NCBI RefSeq assembly: GCF_003732665.1
Contig: NZ_MOBP01000013.1
Location: 237,593-301,592 of the forward strand
Length of the DNA stretch: 64,000 nt
Source: Pseudomonas frederiksbergensis
GTDB lineage: Bacteria > Pseudomonadota > Gammaproteobacteria > Pseudomonadales > Pseudomonadaceae
Reading direction: 5' to 3'
Position 1 is the first letter of the stretch. Every line of letters starts with the position of its first letter. A program made the translations under genes and the position numbers. The notes under the pieces were generated by a model. That model saw only the letters and a program-made list of their open reading frames with translations. It did not search any database and was not told the DNA's origin. Shown piece by piece: positions 24,093 through 32,074 of the stretch.

Positions 24093-24596
24093 ATGGCCAA
24101 AGAAGGCTCGGTAGCCCCCAAGGAACGCATCAACGTCACCTTCAAACCTGCCACCGGTGGTGCCCAGGAAGAGATTGAACTGCCGTTGAAACTACTGGCA
24201 ATCGGTGACTACACCCACCGCAAGGACGAACGCAAAGTCGAAGATCGCAAGCCGATCAGCATCGACAAAAACACCTTCGACGAAGTGCTGGCCAAGCAAG
24301 AGCTTAGCCTGACGTTGAACGTGCCGAACCGTCTTCAGGAAGAAGGCAGCACCGAAGAGCTGGGCGTGCAACTGCGCGTCAACTCGATGAAGGACTTCAA
24401 CCCGGCCTCGCTGGTTGAGCAAGTGCCTGAGCTGAAAAAACTGATGGAACTGCGCGACGCGCTGGTGGCCCTCAAAGGTCCGCTGGGTAACGCGCCTGCG
24501 TTCCGCAAAGCCATCGAAGGCGTTCTCGCCGACGACGAATCCCGCGGTCGCGTACTGGGTGAGCTGGGCTTGAACGCCGCCGCCCAGGACGCCTGA
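24093..24596 (+). CDS. tssB: Type VI contractile sheath small subunit TssB
   Basis: The smaller sheath protein, 167 residues. It co-assembles with TssC into the contractile cytoplasmic sheath. The family pattern is clear in RINVTFKPATGGAQEEIELPLKLL, the YTHRKDERKVEDRKPI segment and the C-terminal ALKGPLGNAPAFRKAIE. The ATG at 24093 has AAGGAGA upstream and matches the usual N-terminus; an earlier in-frame start at 24027 lies inside tssA. tssC follows after 28 bp. Confidence 0.96.
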   Translation: MAKEGSVAPKERINVTFKPATGGAQEEIELPLKLLAIGDYTHRKDERKVEDRKPISIDKNTFDEVLAKQELSLTLNVPNRLQEEGSTEELGVQLRVNSMKDFNPASLVEQVPELKKLMELRDALVALKGPLGNAPAFRKAIEGVLADDESRGRVLGELGLNAAAQDA

Positions 24597-24624
24597 GTCT
24601 CTATCAGCCAAGGAAGCCAACACA

Positions 24625-26100
24625 ATGAGCACTAGCGCAGCACAGCAAAAGAGCAAAGAGAGCGGCGAATACAGCATTCTCGACAGCATCATCGCCGAGA
24701 CCCGCCTGACGCCGGACGACGAAGCCTACGACATCGCCAAGCGCGGCGTTTCGGCCTTCATCGAAGAGCTGCTCAAGCCGCAGAACAACGGTGAGCCGGT
24801 CAAGAAGGCCATGGTCGACCGCATGATCGCCGAGATCGATGCCAAGCTCAGCCGCCAGATGGACGAAATCCTGCACCACCCGGACTTCCAGTCCCTGGAA
24901 TCGTCGTGGCGTGGCCTGCAGTTGCTGGTCGATCGCACCAACTTCCGCGAAAACATCAAGATCGAAATCCTCAACGTCTCCAAAGACGACCTGCTGGACG
25001 ATTTCGAAGATTCGCCGGAAGTGATGCAGTCGGGCCTGTACAAGCACATCTACACCGCTGAATACGGTCAGTTCGGTGGTCAGCCTGTGGGCGCGATCAT
25101 CGCTAACTACTACATGTCCCCAAGCTCGCCGGACGTGAAACTGATGCAGTACGTGTCCAGCGTAGCCTGCATGTCCCACGCCCCGTTCATCGCGGCTGCC
25201 GGCCCAAAATTCTTCGGCCTGGAAAGCTTCACCGGCCTGCCGGACCTCAAGGATCTGAAAGATCACTTCGAAGGCCCGCAATTCGCCAAATGGCAGAGCT
25301 TCCGTGAGTCGGAAGACTCCCGTTACGTTGGCCTGACCGTGCCGCGTTTCCTGCTGCGCAACCCGTACGACCCGGAAGAAAACCCGGTCAAATCGTTCGT
25401 GTACAAAGAAACCGTCGCCAACAGCCACGAACACTATCTGTGGGGCAACACTGCCTACGCGTTCGGCACCAAGCTGACCGACAGTTTCGCCAAGTTCCGC
25501 TGGTGCCCGAACATCATCGGCCCGCAGAGCGGTGGCGCGGTTGAAGACTTGCCGTTGCACCACTTCGAAAGCATGGGCGAAATCGAAACCAAGATTCCTA
25601 CCGAGGTTCTGGTTTCCGATCGTCGTGAATACGAACTGGCCGAGGAAGGCTTCATCTCCCTGACCATGCGCAAAGGCTCCGACAACGCGGCGTTCTTCTC
25701 CGCGAGCTCGGTGCAGAAGCCGAAGAACTTCGGCATCAGCGCAGAAGGCAAGGCTGCAGAGCTGAACTACAAGCTCGGCACCCAACTGCCGTACATGATG
25801 ATCGTCAACCGCCTGGCTCACTACTTGAAAGTGCTGCAGCGCGAGCAACTCGGTTCGTGGAAAGAACGTACCGACCTCGAACTGGAACTCAACAAGTGGA
25901 TCCGCCAGTACGTGGCCGACCAGGAAAACCCAAGCGCCGAAGTCCGTGGCCGTCGTCCACTGCGCGCTGCCCAGATCATCGTCAGCGATGTCGAAGGCGA
26001 GCCTGGCTGGTATCGCGTCAGCCTGAACGTGCGCCCGCACTTCAAGTACATGGGTGCCGATTTCACCCTGTCGCTGGTTGGCAAGCTGGACAAAGAGTAA
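24625..26100 (+). CDS. tssC: Type VI contractile sheath large subunit TssC
   Basis: The large sheath protein, 491 residues, the usual length. Diagnostic segments include HHPDFQSLESSWRGLQLLVD near residue 87 and the C-terminal GWYRVSLNVRPHFKYMGADF. TssB-TssC strands interlock to form the contracting tail; contraction drives the Hcp tube with its VgrG/PAAR tip. No hcp gene follows, unlike in many loci; tssE starts 13 bp later. Confidence 0.97.
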   Translation: MSTSAAQQKSKESGEYSILDSIIAETRLTPDDEAYDIAKRGVSAFIEELLKPQNNGEPVKKAMVDRMIAEIDAKLSRQMDEILHHPDFQSLESSWRGLQLLVDRTNFRENIKIEILNVSKDDLLDDFEDSPEVMQSGLYKHIYTAEYGQFGGQPVGAIIANYYMSPSSPDVKLMQYVSSVACMSHAPFIAAAGPKFFGLESFTGLPDLKDLKDHFEGPQFAKWQSFRESEDSRYVGLTVPRFLLRNPYDPEENPVKSFVYKETVANSHEHYLWGNTAYAFGTKLTDSFAKFRWCPNIIGPQSGGAVEDLPLHHFESMGEIETKIPTEVLVSDRREYELAEEGFISLTMRKGSDNAAFFSASSVQKPKNFGISAEGKAAELNYKLGTQLPYMMIVNRLAHYLKVLQREQLGSWKERTDLELELNKWIRQYVADQENPSAEVRGRRPLRAAQIIVSDVEGEPGWYRVSLNVRPHFKYMGADFTLSLVGKLDKE

Positions 26101-26113
26101 GCGGAGCTAACTC

Positions 26114-26521
26114 ATGACTGGATACGGCAGCCTTTTCGAACGCCTGGGTGGCGACGCGGACAAACGCGTCGGCTGGAGCCGCGAGGTCTCCGCCATGGCG
26201 TCCGTGGCTGCCCATCTGGCCAAGATGCTCAGCACCCGTGCGGGCAGCGTGCAAACGCTGTCCGATTACGGGCTACCCGATCTCAATGACATGCGTCTGA
26301 GCCTGCACGACTCCCTGAGTCAGGCCCGTCTGGCCATCGAAAATTTCATCGAAGCCTACGAGCCACGCCTGAGCAACGTGCATGTCATTTCCCTGCCGCG
26401 CGACCACGATCAGCTTCGCCTGTCCTTCAGCATCGAAGGCCTGCTGGAAGTTGATGGTTTCAAGCGTCAGGTCAGTTTCGCCGCGCGCCTGGATGGCAGC
26501 GGTCAAGTGAAGGTCACTTAA
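26114..26521 (+). CDS. tssE: Type VI baseplate protein TssE (gp25-like)
   Basis: A 135-residue baseplate wedge protein of the T4 gp25 family. The conserved EPRL segment is present (EAYEPRLSNVHV), as is the N-terminal GSLFERLGGDA. It joins sheath to baseplate with TssF, TssG and TssK. It is followed after 10 bp by the PAAR gene, which interrupts the usual tssE-tssF adjacency. Confidence 0.94.
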   Translation: MTGYGSLFERLGGDADKRVGWSREVSAMASVAAHLAKMLSTRAGSVQTLSDYGLPDLNDMRLSLHDSLSQARLAIENFIEAYEPRLSNVHVISLPRDHDQLRLSFSIEGLLEVDGFKRQVSFAARLDGSGQVKVT

Positions 26522-26531
26522 GGAGATTCGT

Positions 26532-27056
26532 ATGTCCGGCAAACCCGCAGCACGCGTCACCGACCCCACCGCTTGCCCGCTCCCCGGCCACGCCACCAAC
26601 CCGATCGCCGCCGGTTCCGGCGACGTGTTCTTCGACGGCCTCCCGGCCGCCCGCCAAGGCGATGCCTCGGCGTGTGGTGGCGCGATGGTCGGCGGGTTGG
26701 CGACGACGGTTTTGATTAATGGAAAAGCGGCGGCGACTGTGGATTCCGTTGGGACCCATGGCAATAAGGTTGTTGCCGGGTCCGGGACGGTGATTATTGG
26801 GAATTCGCATTCGGCGGTGCCGTTTGTGGCGCCGTTGCCGGTGGAAATTCAATGGCCGTTTAACGAGCATTTTGTGATCAATTGCCAGGAAACGGGGAAA
26901 CCGTTGGCCGGGGTTGAGTACACGCTGAAAACCGCCTCTGGAAAGATCGTCAGTGGCGTTACCGGAGCGGACGGTAAGACTCAAACCGTGTTCTCGGCTA
27001 CGGCGGAAAAAGTTGAATTGATTATTGAGCCGCAATCGGAAGTGGCAATTGCATAA
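26532..27056 (+). CDS. PAAR-domain spike-tip protein with C-terminal extension
   Basis: A 174-residue protein. Residues 1-95 are a PAAR domain (GKPAARVTDPTACPLPGH and GTHGNKVVAGSGTVIIG), the cone that caps the VgrG spike. Residues about 100-174 are a small beta-rich extension (GKPLAGVEYTLKTASGKIV and DGKTQTVFSATAEKV) like a transthyretin/CarboxypepD_reg-type domain often seen on PAAR proteins that carry cargo. Codon use changes sharply near 26690, from C-ending codons to G/T-ending codons with many GGG and GTT, so the 3' half of the gene has another history. The downstream DUF6402-like protein is the likely cargo. Confidence 0.85.
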   Translation: MSGKPAARVTDPTACPLPGHATNPIAAGSGDVFFDGLPAARQGDASACGGAMVGGLATTVLINGKAAATVDSVGTHGNKVVAGSGTVIIGNSHSAVPFVAPLPVEIQWPFNEHFVINCQETGKPLAGVEYTLKTASGKIVSGVTGADGKTQTVFSATAEKVELIIEPQSEVAIA

Positions 27057-27124
27057 ATACTGGATTGGATTCGGGCAAGCGACGGCCGCGAGCAATTGAT
27101 CTAATTATAGAAAGGGATGTTGAG

Positions 27125-28063
27125 ATGGCGGGCACGGTAGTAACTACAAGCATGACACCGGCGAGTAACAAAACTGGCCAGTCCGCTACTGCTCCGCGAA
27201 AATTCGGCGTCTCCGATATTCCTGCTGCAATGAGAAAAATAAAATGGCCCGTTGCTGCTGCACTAATGGATTATTGGTTTGCTGGTAAACCTTGGCCCAC
27301 CAAAGATGGCGGCATGTCTCCCGAAGTTAAAAGGCATGAGGCGCTTGCTCAAGAACCCTATGTTGAAACTTCAATTGTCAAGATGAGTTGGTTGACTGGT
27401 TTTGAGCGCGCAAATAAAGTCATTAAAGTTCTAAAATCATCCTGGAATAATGCCGCTGCTATAAAGCAGATGCAGGATAAGTACTTGCCGAAATTTCAAG
27501 GGAAGGCACCGGGTGTATATCCTTTGAAATTTGATGGTAATGCCAGAGCGGTTGAAGCATTTGGTTACGCCAATTCGAGAGCGGTTGAATTCGATCTGAT
27601 CGATGAAACAGATGAGTTAAGAGCAGCGCTGGCTAACTTTAATCTCCGGGTCTTTGTTGAAGGTAAAGTTATCGTAGCTATTGACCGTATCCAGCTTTTC
27701 GTAGACCGCATTGGAATATATGTCGAGGACGCTTACGATTTTGTTGACTCTGCGGGTTTCAAACCAAGCCAGCCCTTGGGGTATTGGAATTTTGACGGTA
27801 TAGCCGATCCGGTGTCAGCCAATGCCGCCAATATTGGCATGCAGCAAATGCAGAGCGACATGGCGAGAAATCCTTTTGCATCGGATGACTCAGCAAACAA
27901 AATGTACAAAGAGCTAGCCGAAGCACGCTATTACTATATTACTAACTCAAGTTTTGAGAGATATAGAAGGGAGCACGGCAAAGGCGGCGACTTTCAAGTG
28001 TTTTCAGATGTACTTTATGAAAACGTCCCTTTGGTGGTCATACATCTGTGGGAGAAAAAATAA
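27125..28063 (+). CDS. DUF6402-like protein, probable PAAR-linked T6SS effector or cargo
   Basis: A 312-residue protein in the PAAR cassette. Segments such as FGVSDIPAAMRKIKWPVAAA (N-terminus), VDRIGIYVEDAYDFVDSAGF and FQPLGYW-type KPSQPLGYWNFDGI, and the end FERYRREHGKGGDFQVFSDV, match my memory of DUF6402 family proteins, which are often found beside PAAR or VgrG genes. No known catalytic motif, signal peptide or membrane segment is apparent. The ATG at 27125 follows GAAAGGGATGTTGAG; a TTG at 27065 gives a longer but unconvincing start. GC is lower than in the neighbours. Its stop overlaps the next start as TAATG. The effector role is inferred from context. Confidence 0.65.
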   Translation: MAGTVVTTSMTPASNKTGQSATAPRKFGVSDIPAAMRKIKWPVAAALMDYWFAGKPWPTKDGGMSPEVKRHEALAQEPYVETSIVKMSWLTGFERANKVIKVLKSSWNNAAAIKQMQDKYLPKFQGKAPGVYPLKFDGNARAVEAFGYANSRAVEFDLIDETDELRAALANFNLRVFVEGKVIVAIDRIQLFVDRIGIYVEDAYDFVDSAGFKPSQPLGYWNFDGIADPVSANAANIGMQQMQSDMARNPFASDDSANKMYKELAEARYYYITNSSFERYRREHGKGGDFQVFSDVLYENVPLVVIHLWEKK

Positions 28064-28485
28064 TGACAGTCATGGCTCAAAAAAAATGGATTGTACGAGG
28101 CGTGATTGTTGTGGCGGTATTCGCTGCCATGCTGATCTATTGTGTAAAAGCAATGTTGGACTATCCCTCGGATGTTTCTGTGGAAAGCCCTTCGGGACGT
28201 TATGTTATGCAGAACGTGCCAGTTGAGAAGATTTTTATGTTGGGTGGCATGGCATATTTGCGGGTCACGGACAAACAAAATCCACAGAAAGTTTACCGGA
28301 CGCCCTTATATGATATGCAGTCCCTTGATATGCGTCCGTTTGAAAACGAACAAAGGGTCGGTATCTCCTGGATCGATTTCGATCAGCAGGCTAAAACCTT
28401 CACGATTTCGATGCCGCAGTGGAAAGAAAGTTGGCTGAATGTATTTATCAGTAATACGCCTTATACGAATCTGGAAAACGACTGA
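28063..28485 (+). CDS. Small single-pass membrane protein, candidate immunity protein
   Basis: A 140-residue protein not recognised as a known family. One N-terminal transmembrane segment (about residues 11-30, IVRGVIVVAVFAAMLIYCV) is followed by a soluble domain, probably periplasmic (SVESPSGRYVMQNVPVEKIF..., WIDFDQQAKTFTISMPQWKESWLNVFI). The start overlaps the preceding stop by one base, so its synthesis is coupled to the DUF6402-like protein. A membrane-anchored partner in the next frame suggests protection of the producer against the preceding gene's product, but nothing proves it. Confidence 0.55.
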   Translation: MTVMAQKKWIVRGVIVVAVFAAMLIYCVKAMLDYPSDVSVESPSGRYVMQNVPVEKIFMLGGMAYLRVTDKQNPQKVYRTPLYDMQSLDMRPFENEQRVGISWIDFDQQAKTFTISMPQWKESWLNVFISNTPYTNLEND

Positions 28486-28486
28486 T

Positions 28487-28825
28487 ATGTTCGGTGCTTG
28501 CCTCGTCATTCATCCGCTGAGCAAAAGACTCGCTGTAGCCGTCGCGGTCGTGGCAATGGTTCTGACCTGGGCGACACCCGTGTTTTCGAATGCCCTGATG
28601 TTGCTGATGGACCGTATGAATTTTATCCCGGGTGAGTCGTCAATCTGGACTTTCAAGCCTTATGAGATCAATCAGGGGTCGAGCAACTACTGGCTCTATG
28701 GCGAGGATGCACGCAGCTACTACCACTTTGCCTATATCCCCAATGCACCTTATCGATCAATTTCCAAAAGCAATCAGTGCGCAGGTTTCGACAAACGGGA
28801 TGTCCGCACCTGGTGCATACCATGA
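28487..28825 (+). CDS. Small membrane-anchored protein of unknown function
   Basis: A 112-residue protein with one hydrophobic segment (about 15-40) that could be an anchor or an uncleaved signal, followed by a short polar domain. The polar part has aromatic-rich SSNYWLYGEDARSYYHF and ends in CAGFDKRDVRTWCIP with two cysteines that could form a disulfide outside the cytoplasm. It starts one base after the upstream stop, and its stop overlaps the next ATG (ATGA). I do not recognise the family; it is probably another cassette-specific accessory or immunity protein. Confidence 0.5.
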   Translation: MFGACLVIHPLSKRLAVAVAVVAMVLTWATPVFSNALMLLMDRMNFIPGESSIWTFKPYEINQGSSNYWLYGEDARSYYHFAYIPNAPYRSISKSNQCAGFDKRDVRTWCIP

Positions 28826-29277
28826 ATCGACTCCTTATTCATGGGCCAATGATCAATCAGGGCCAACGCAGGTTCCTGAAAACAGCCCTCTGGGTCCCGA
28901 TTTCCGTGCTCGTGGCTCTGCTTATTCTCGAGTGGGCACACGGCTATTCAGCGGTTTCAGGCTGGGAGCAATTTCTGACGATCTATGTCCTCGCCTTCGG
29001 CATCCCGGCCTATATCGCGTTCGCTACATGGGCAACACCCGCGCTGAGCAAAATGACCGAACAACAGATCCTGAAGAAAATCTGGCGTGCACCACTGACA
29101 TTCATCCCGTTTTACGCCGCCCCTTGGGTGATTTGCGGGTTGGCTTTTGTGCTTTTGGGGAACCTCGCCGGGTTCCCGATGATGGTGGGCTGGCTGGCTT
29201 TTCTGGCGTACCTGCTCATCGCCGGCTATGTGGTTTCCGGTCTGACCGTCGCGCTGTATAGGACAGTTTTTTCATGA
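28822..29277 (+). CDS. Small multi-pass membrane protein of unknown function
   Basis: A 151-residue protein with about four hydrophobic helices (around residues 23-39, 45-66, 90-118 and 120-146 of the chain beginning MNRLLIHG). It starts in a 4-nt ATGA overlap with the previous gene, so the three small membrane proteins and the DUF6402-like protein form one translational chain. It ends 24 bp before tssF. A longer in-frame start at 28777 would overlap more deeply and is less likely. Function unknown; an inner-membrane immunity or assembly role is only inferred. Confidence 0.5.
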   Translation: MNRLLIHGPMINQGQRRFLKTALWVPISVLVALLILEWAHGYSAVSGWEQFLTIYVLAFGIPAYIAFATWATPALSKMTEQQILKKIWRAPLTFIPFYAAPWVICGLAFVLLGNLAGFPMMVGWLAFLAYLLIAGYVVSGLTVALYRTVFS

Positions 29278-29301
29278 GATTCAATACCAGGCAGGTAACC
29301 C

Positions 29302-31089
29302 GTGTCCTTTAACCACTACTACCAAAGCGAACTCACCGCACTTCGCCAGTTGGGTCGTCGATTCGCCGAGCGTAGCCCGGCGTTGGCGCCTTTTCTGGGT
29401 CAGGCTGGGCGGGATCCGGACGTGGAGCGGTTGCTGGAGGGCTTTGCGTTCCTGACCGGGCGCCTGCGCCAGAAGCTCGATGACGAGTTGCCAGAGCTCA
29501 GCCATTCGCTGATGCACTTGCTGTGGCCCAACTACATGCGGCCGCTGCCGGCGTTCAGCATTTTGCAGTTTGATCCGCTGAAGCGTTCGGGTCCTGCACT
29601 GATGGTCGAGCGTGACACGCCGGTGGAAAGCGTGCCGATTGATGACGTGCGTTGCCGCTTCCGCACCTGCTACCCGACCGAAGTCTTGCCGCTCGATTTG
29701 GCCGCGCTGAATTACTCGGTGAAGGGCGACGGTTCTCTGTTGAGCCTGCGCCTGGAGATGAGCGCCGACGGTCACCTCGGCGAACTGGAGCTGAGCCGCT
29801 TGCGCCTGCACTTTGCCGGCGAGCGCTACATCAGCCAGATGTTGTACCTGAGCTTGCTGCGCAACCTGGAAGGTATCGAGCTGATTCCACTGGACGGCGC
29901 CGGCAAGCCGATCAACGGCGTCAACGGCATGCCGATGGCGTTCAAGATGCCCGGCGACCGCGTGCAGCCGGTGGGTTTTGCCGAAGAAGAAGCGTTGATC
30001 CCGTATCCGCTGAACACCTTCCGTGGCTACCGTTATCTGCAAGAGTATTTCGCCTTCCAGGACAAATTCCTGTTCGTCGATATCAATGGCCTGGACCTGC
30101 TCAAGGCACTGCCGGAAGACACCCTCAAACAAGTACGCGGTCTGGAGTTGCGCTTCGACATTCGCAAGAGCGGCATCCAGCGCCTGCGGCCGACCCTGGA
30201 CAACGTGAAGCTCTACTGCACGCCCATCGTCAACCTGTTCAAGCACGACGCATTGCCGATCCGCCTCGACGGCAAACAGGATGAATACCTGCTGCTGCCA
30301 GCGGAATACGACCTGGAAAACTGCGGCGTGTTTTCCGTGGAAACCGTCACCGGTTGGAAGCCGGGCGGCCTCGGTTATCAGGAGTACGTGCCGTTCGAAT
30401 CCTTTGAGCACGATCCGAGTTTCGACGTGCCCAACAGCCGTCCGCATTACAGCATCCGCCAGCGCTCGTCCTCGCTGCACAACGGCCTCGACACTTACCT
30501 GAGCTTCGGCATCCGCCACACCGAAGCCCACGAAACCCTGTCGATCGAGCTGATGTGCACCAACCAGAACCTGCCGCGCAAGCTCAAGCTCGGCGACATC
30601 AGCCAGGCCTGCGAAGAAACGCCGGAGTTCCTGAGTTTCCGCAACATCACCCCGGCCACGCCGAGTTATGCGCCGCCGCTGAACCGCGACTTCCTGTGGA
30701 AGCTGATCAGCAACATGTCGCTCAACTATTTGTCCCTGGCCGACGTCAATGCGTTGAAGGTGATTCTCGAAACCTACGACCTGCCGCGCTACTACGACCA
30801 ACACGCGGAAAAAGTCAGCAAACGCCTGCTGGGCGGGCTCAAGTCGATCAAGCACCAACACGTCGACAGATTGCACCGAGGGTTGCCGGTACGCGGGTTG
30901 CGTACCGAGCTGACCATCGACCCGGAAGGGTATATCGGCGAGGGCGACCTGTTCGTTTTCGCTTCGGTTCTCAACGAGTTTTTCGCGCTTTACGCCAGTC
31001 TCAATTCGTACCACGAGCTGCGGGTAAAAAGCACACAGGGAGAGGTGTACCAATGGACACCACGTATGGGCCTTCAGCCGCTGCTTTAA
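29302..31089 (+). CDS. tssF: Type VI baseplate protein TssF
   Basis: A 595-residue baseplate wedge protein (VasA/ImpG). The N-terminus FNHYYQSELTALRQLGRRFAE and the following PALAPFLGQAGRDPDVERLLEGFAFL segment are hallmarks. It pairs with TssG (TssF2G) around TssE and contacts TssK. It starts at a GTG preceded by AGGCAGG. It overlaps tssG by 37 bp, typical of this pair. This gene resumes the core T6SS order after the PAAR cassette. Confidence 0.95.
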   Translation: MSFNHYYQSELTALRQLGRRFAERSPALAPFLGQAGRDPDVERLLEGFAFLTGRLRQKLDDELPELSHSLMHLLWPNYMRPLPAFSILQFDPLKRSGPALMVERDTPVESVPIDDVRCRFRTCYPTEVLPLDLAALNYSVKGDGSLLSLRLEMSADGHLGELELSRLRLHFAGERYISQMLYLSLLRNLEGIELIPLDGAGKPINGVNGMPMAFKMPGDRVQPVGFAEEEALIPYPLNTFRGYRYLQEYFAFQDKFLFVDINGLDLLKALPEDTLKQVRGLELRFDIRKSGIQRLRPTLDNVKLYCTPIVNLFKHDALPIRLDGKQDEYLLLPAEYDLENCGVFSVETVTGWKPGGLGYQEYVPFESFEHDPSFDVPNSRPHYSIRQRSSSLHNGLDTYLSFGIRHTEAHETLSIELMCTNQNLPRKLKLGDISQACEETPEFLSFRNITPATPSYAPPLNRDFLWKLISNMSLNYLSLADVNALKVILETYDLPRYYDQHAEKVSKRLLGGLKSIKHQHVDRLHRGLPVRGLRTELTIDPEGYIGEGDLFVFASVLNEFFALYASLNSYHELRVKSTQGEVYQWTPRMGLQPLL

Positions 31090-32060
31090 GCGGACTGACC
31101 CGAGGAATACGCGAGTACTCGCTGTTTCAGGCCGTGCTGCTGGTGGTTGACCGGCTGCGCGAGGCCCACCCGCACCTGAGCCAGGACGATTTGTACGATC
31201 AGCTGGAATTCCAGGCCAATCCGAGCCTGGGTTTCCCTGGCAGTGACGTTGATCGCGTGGAGTTTTTCACCGAGCACGGGCACCTGCGCGCGCGGATGCG
31301 TTTCAACCTGATCGGCCTGGTCGGTTCCGGTTCGCCGCTGCCGGCGTTCTACGGCGAACAGGCCCTGGGCGACAGCGAAGACGGCAACCCGACGCGCAAC
31401 TTCCTTGACCTGTTCCACCATCGCCTGCAACGGCTGATGCTGCCGATCTGGCGCAAGTATCGCTACCGCGCCAGTTTCGAGAGCGGCGCGCTTGACCCGT
31501 TTTCCGCGCAGCTATTCGCGCTGATCGGCCTGGGTGGCGAAGAGATCCGCAAGGCCCAGGAACTGAACTGGAAACGCCTGTTGCCGTACCTCGGCCTGCT
31601 CAGCTTGCGGGCGCACTCGGCGGCGCTGATTGAAGCGGTGCTGCGCTACTACTTCAAGCACGCCGAACTGACCATCGAACAGTGCATCGAACGCCGCGTG
31701 GAAATCCTCGACGAGCAGCGCAATCGCCTCGGCCGCGCTAACAGCATGCTCGGTGAAGACCTGGTGCTCGGCGAACACGTGCGCGACCGCAGCGGCAAAT
31801 TCCGCATTCACATCCGCGAGCTCGACTGGCTGCGTTTTCACGAATTCCTGCCGATCGGTTTCGGCTACCAGCCGCTGTGCGCGCTGGTGCGGTTCACCCT
31901 GCGTGACCCGCTTGATTACGACATTCGCCTGGTGCTGCGCCAGGAAGAAATCCGCGAACTGCGAATCGGTGAGCAGAACGCCTGTCGCCTGGGGTGGACC
32001 AGTTGGCTGGGCCGCGAAAAAGCGGACGGCGTGGTCACCTTGGGCAGCAAAATTCATTAA
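31053..32060 (+). CDS. tssG: Type VI baseplate protein TssG
   Basis: A 335-residue VasB/ImpH-family protein. Typical pieces are REYSLFQAVLLVVDRL, FQANPSLGFPGSDVDRVEFF and the C-terminal LGWTSWLG. It completes the TssEFG wedge. The ATG at 31053 lies within the end of tssF and has AGGGAGAGG upstream; in-frame sequence before it (from 30555) is only a shadow of tssF. tssH follows 14 bp after its stop. Confidence 0.94.
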   Translation: MDTTYGPSAAALSGLTRGIREYSLFQAVLLVVDRLREAHPHLSQDDLYDQLEFQANPSLGFPGSDVDRVEFFTEHGHLRARMRFNLIGLVGSGSPLPAFYGEQALGDSEDGNPTRNFLDLFHHRLQRLMLPIWRKYRYRASFESGALDPFSAQLFALIGLGGEEIRKAQELNWKRLLPYLGLLSLRAHSAALIEAVLRYYFKHAELTIEQCIERRVEILDEQRNRLGRANSMLGEDLVLGEHVRDRSGKFRIHIRELDWLRFHEFLPIGFGYQPLCALVRFTLRDPLDYDIRLVLRQEEIRELRIGEQNACRLGWTSWLGREKADGVVTLGSKIH

Positions 32061-32074
32061 GGACAGATGACTAA

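Noticed and set aside
28632..29261. 209-codon plus-strand frame overlapping the small membrane proteins
   Set aside because: It runs out of frame through two coupled genes whose starts and stops interlock; its translation shows no hydrophobic or conserved pattern.
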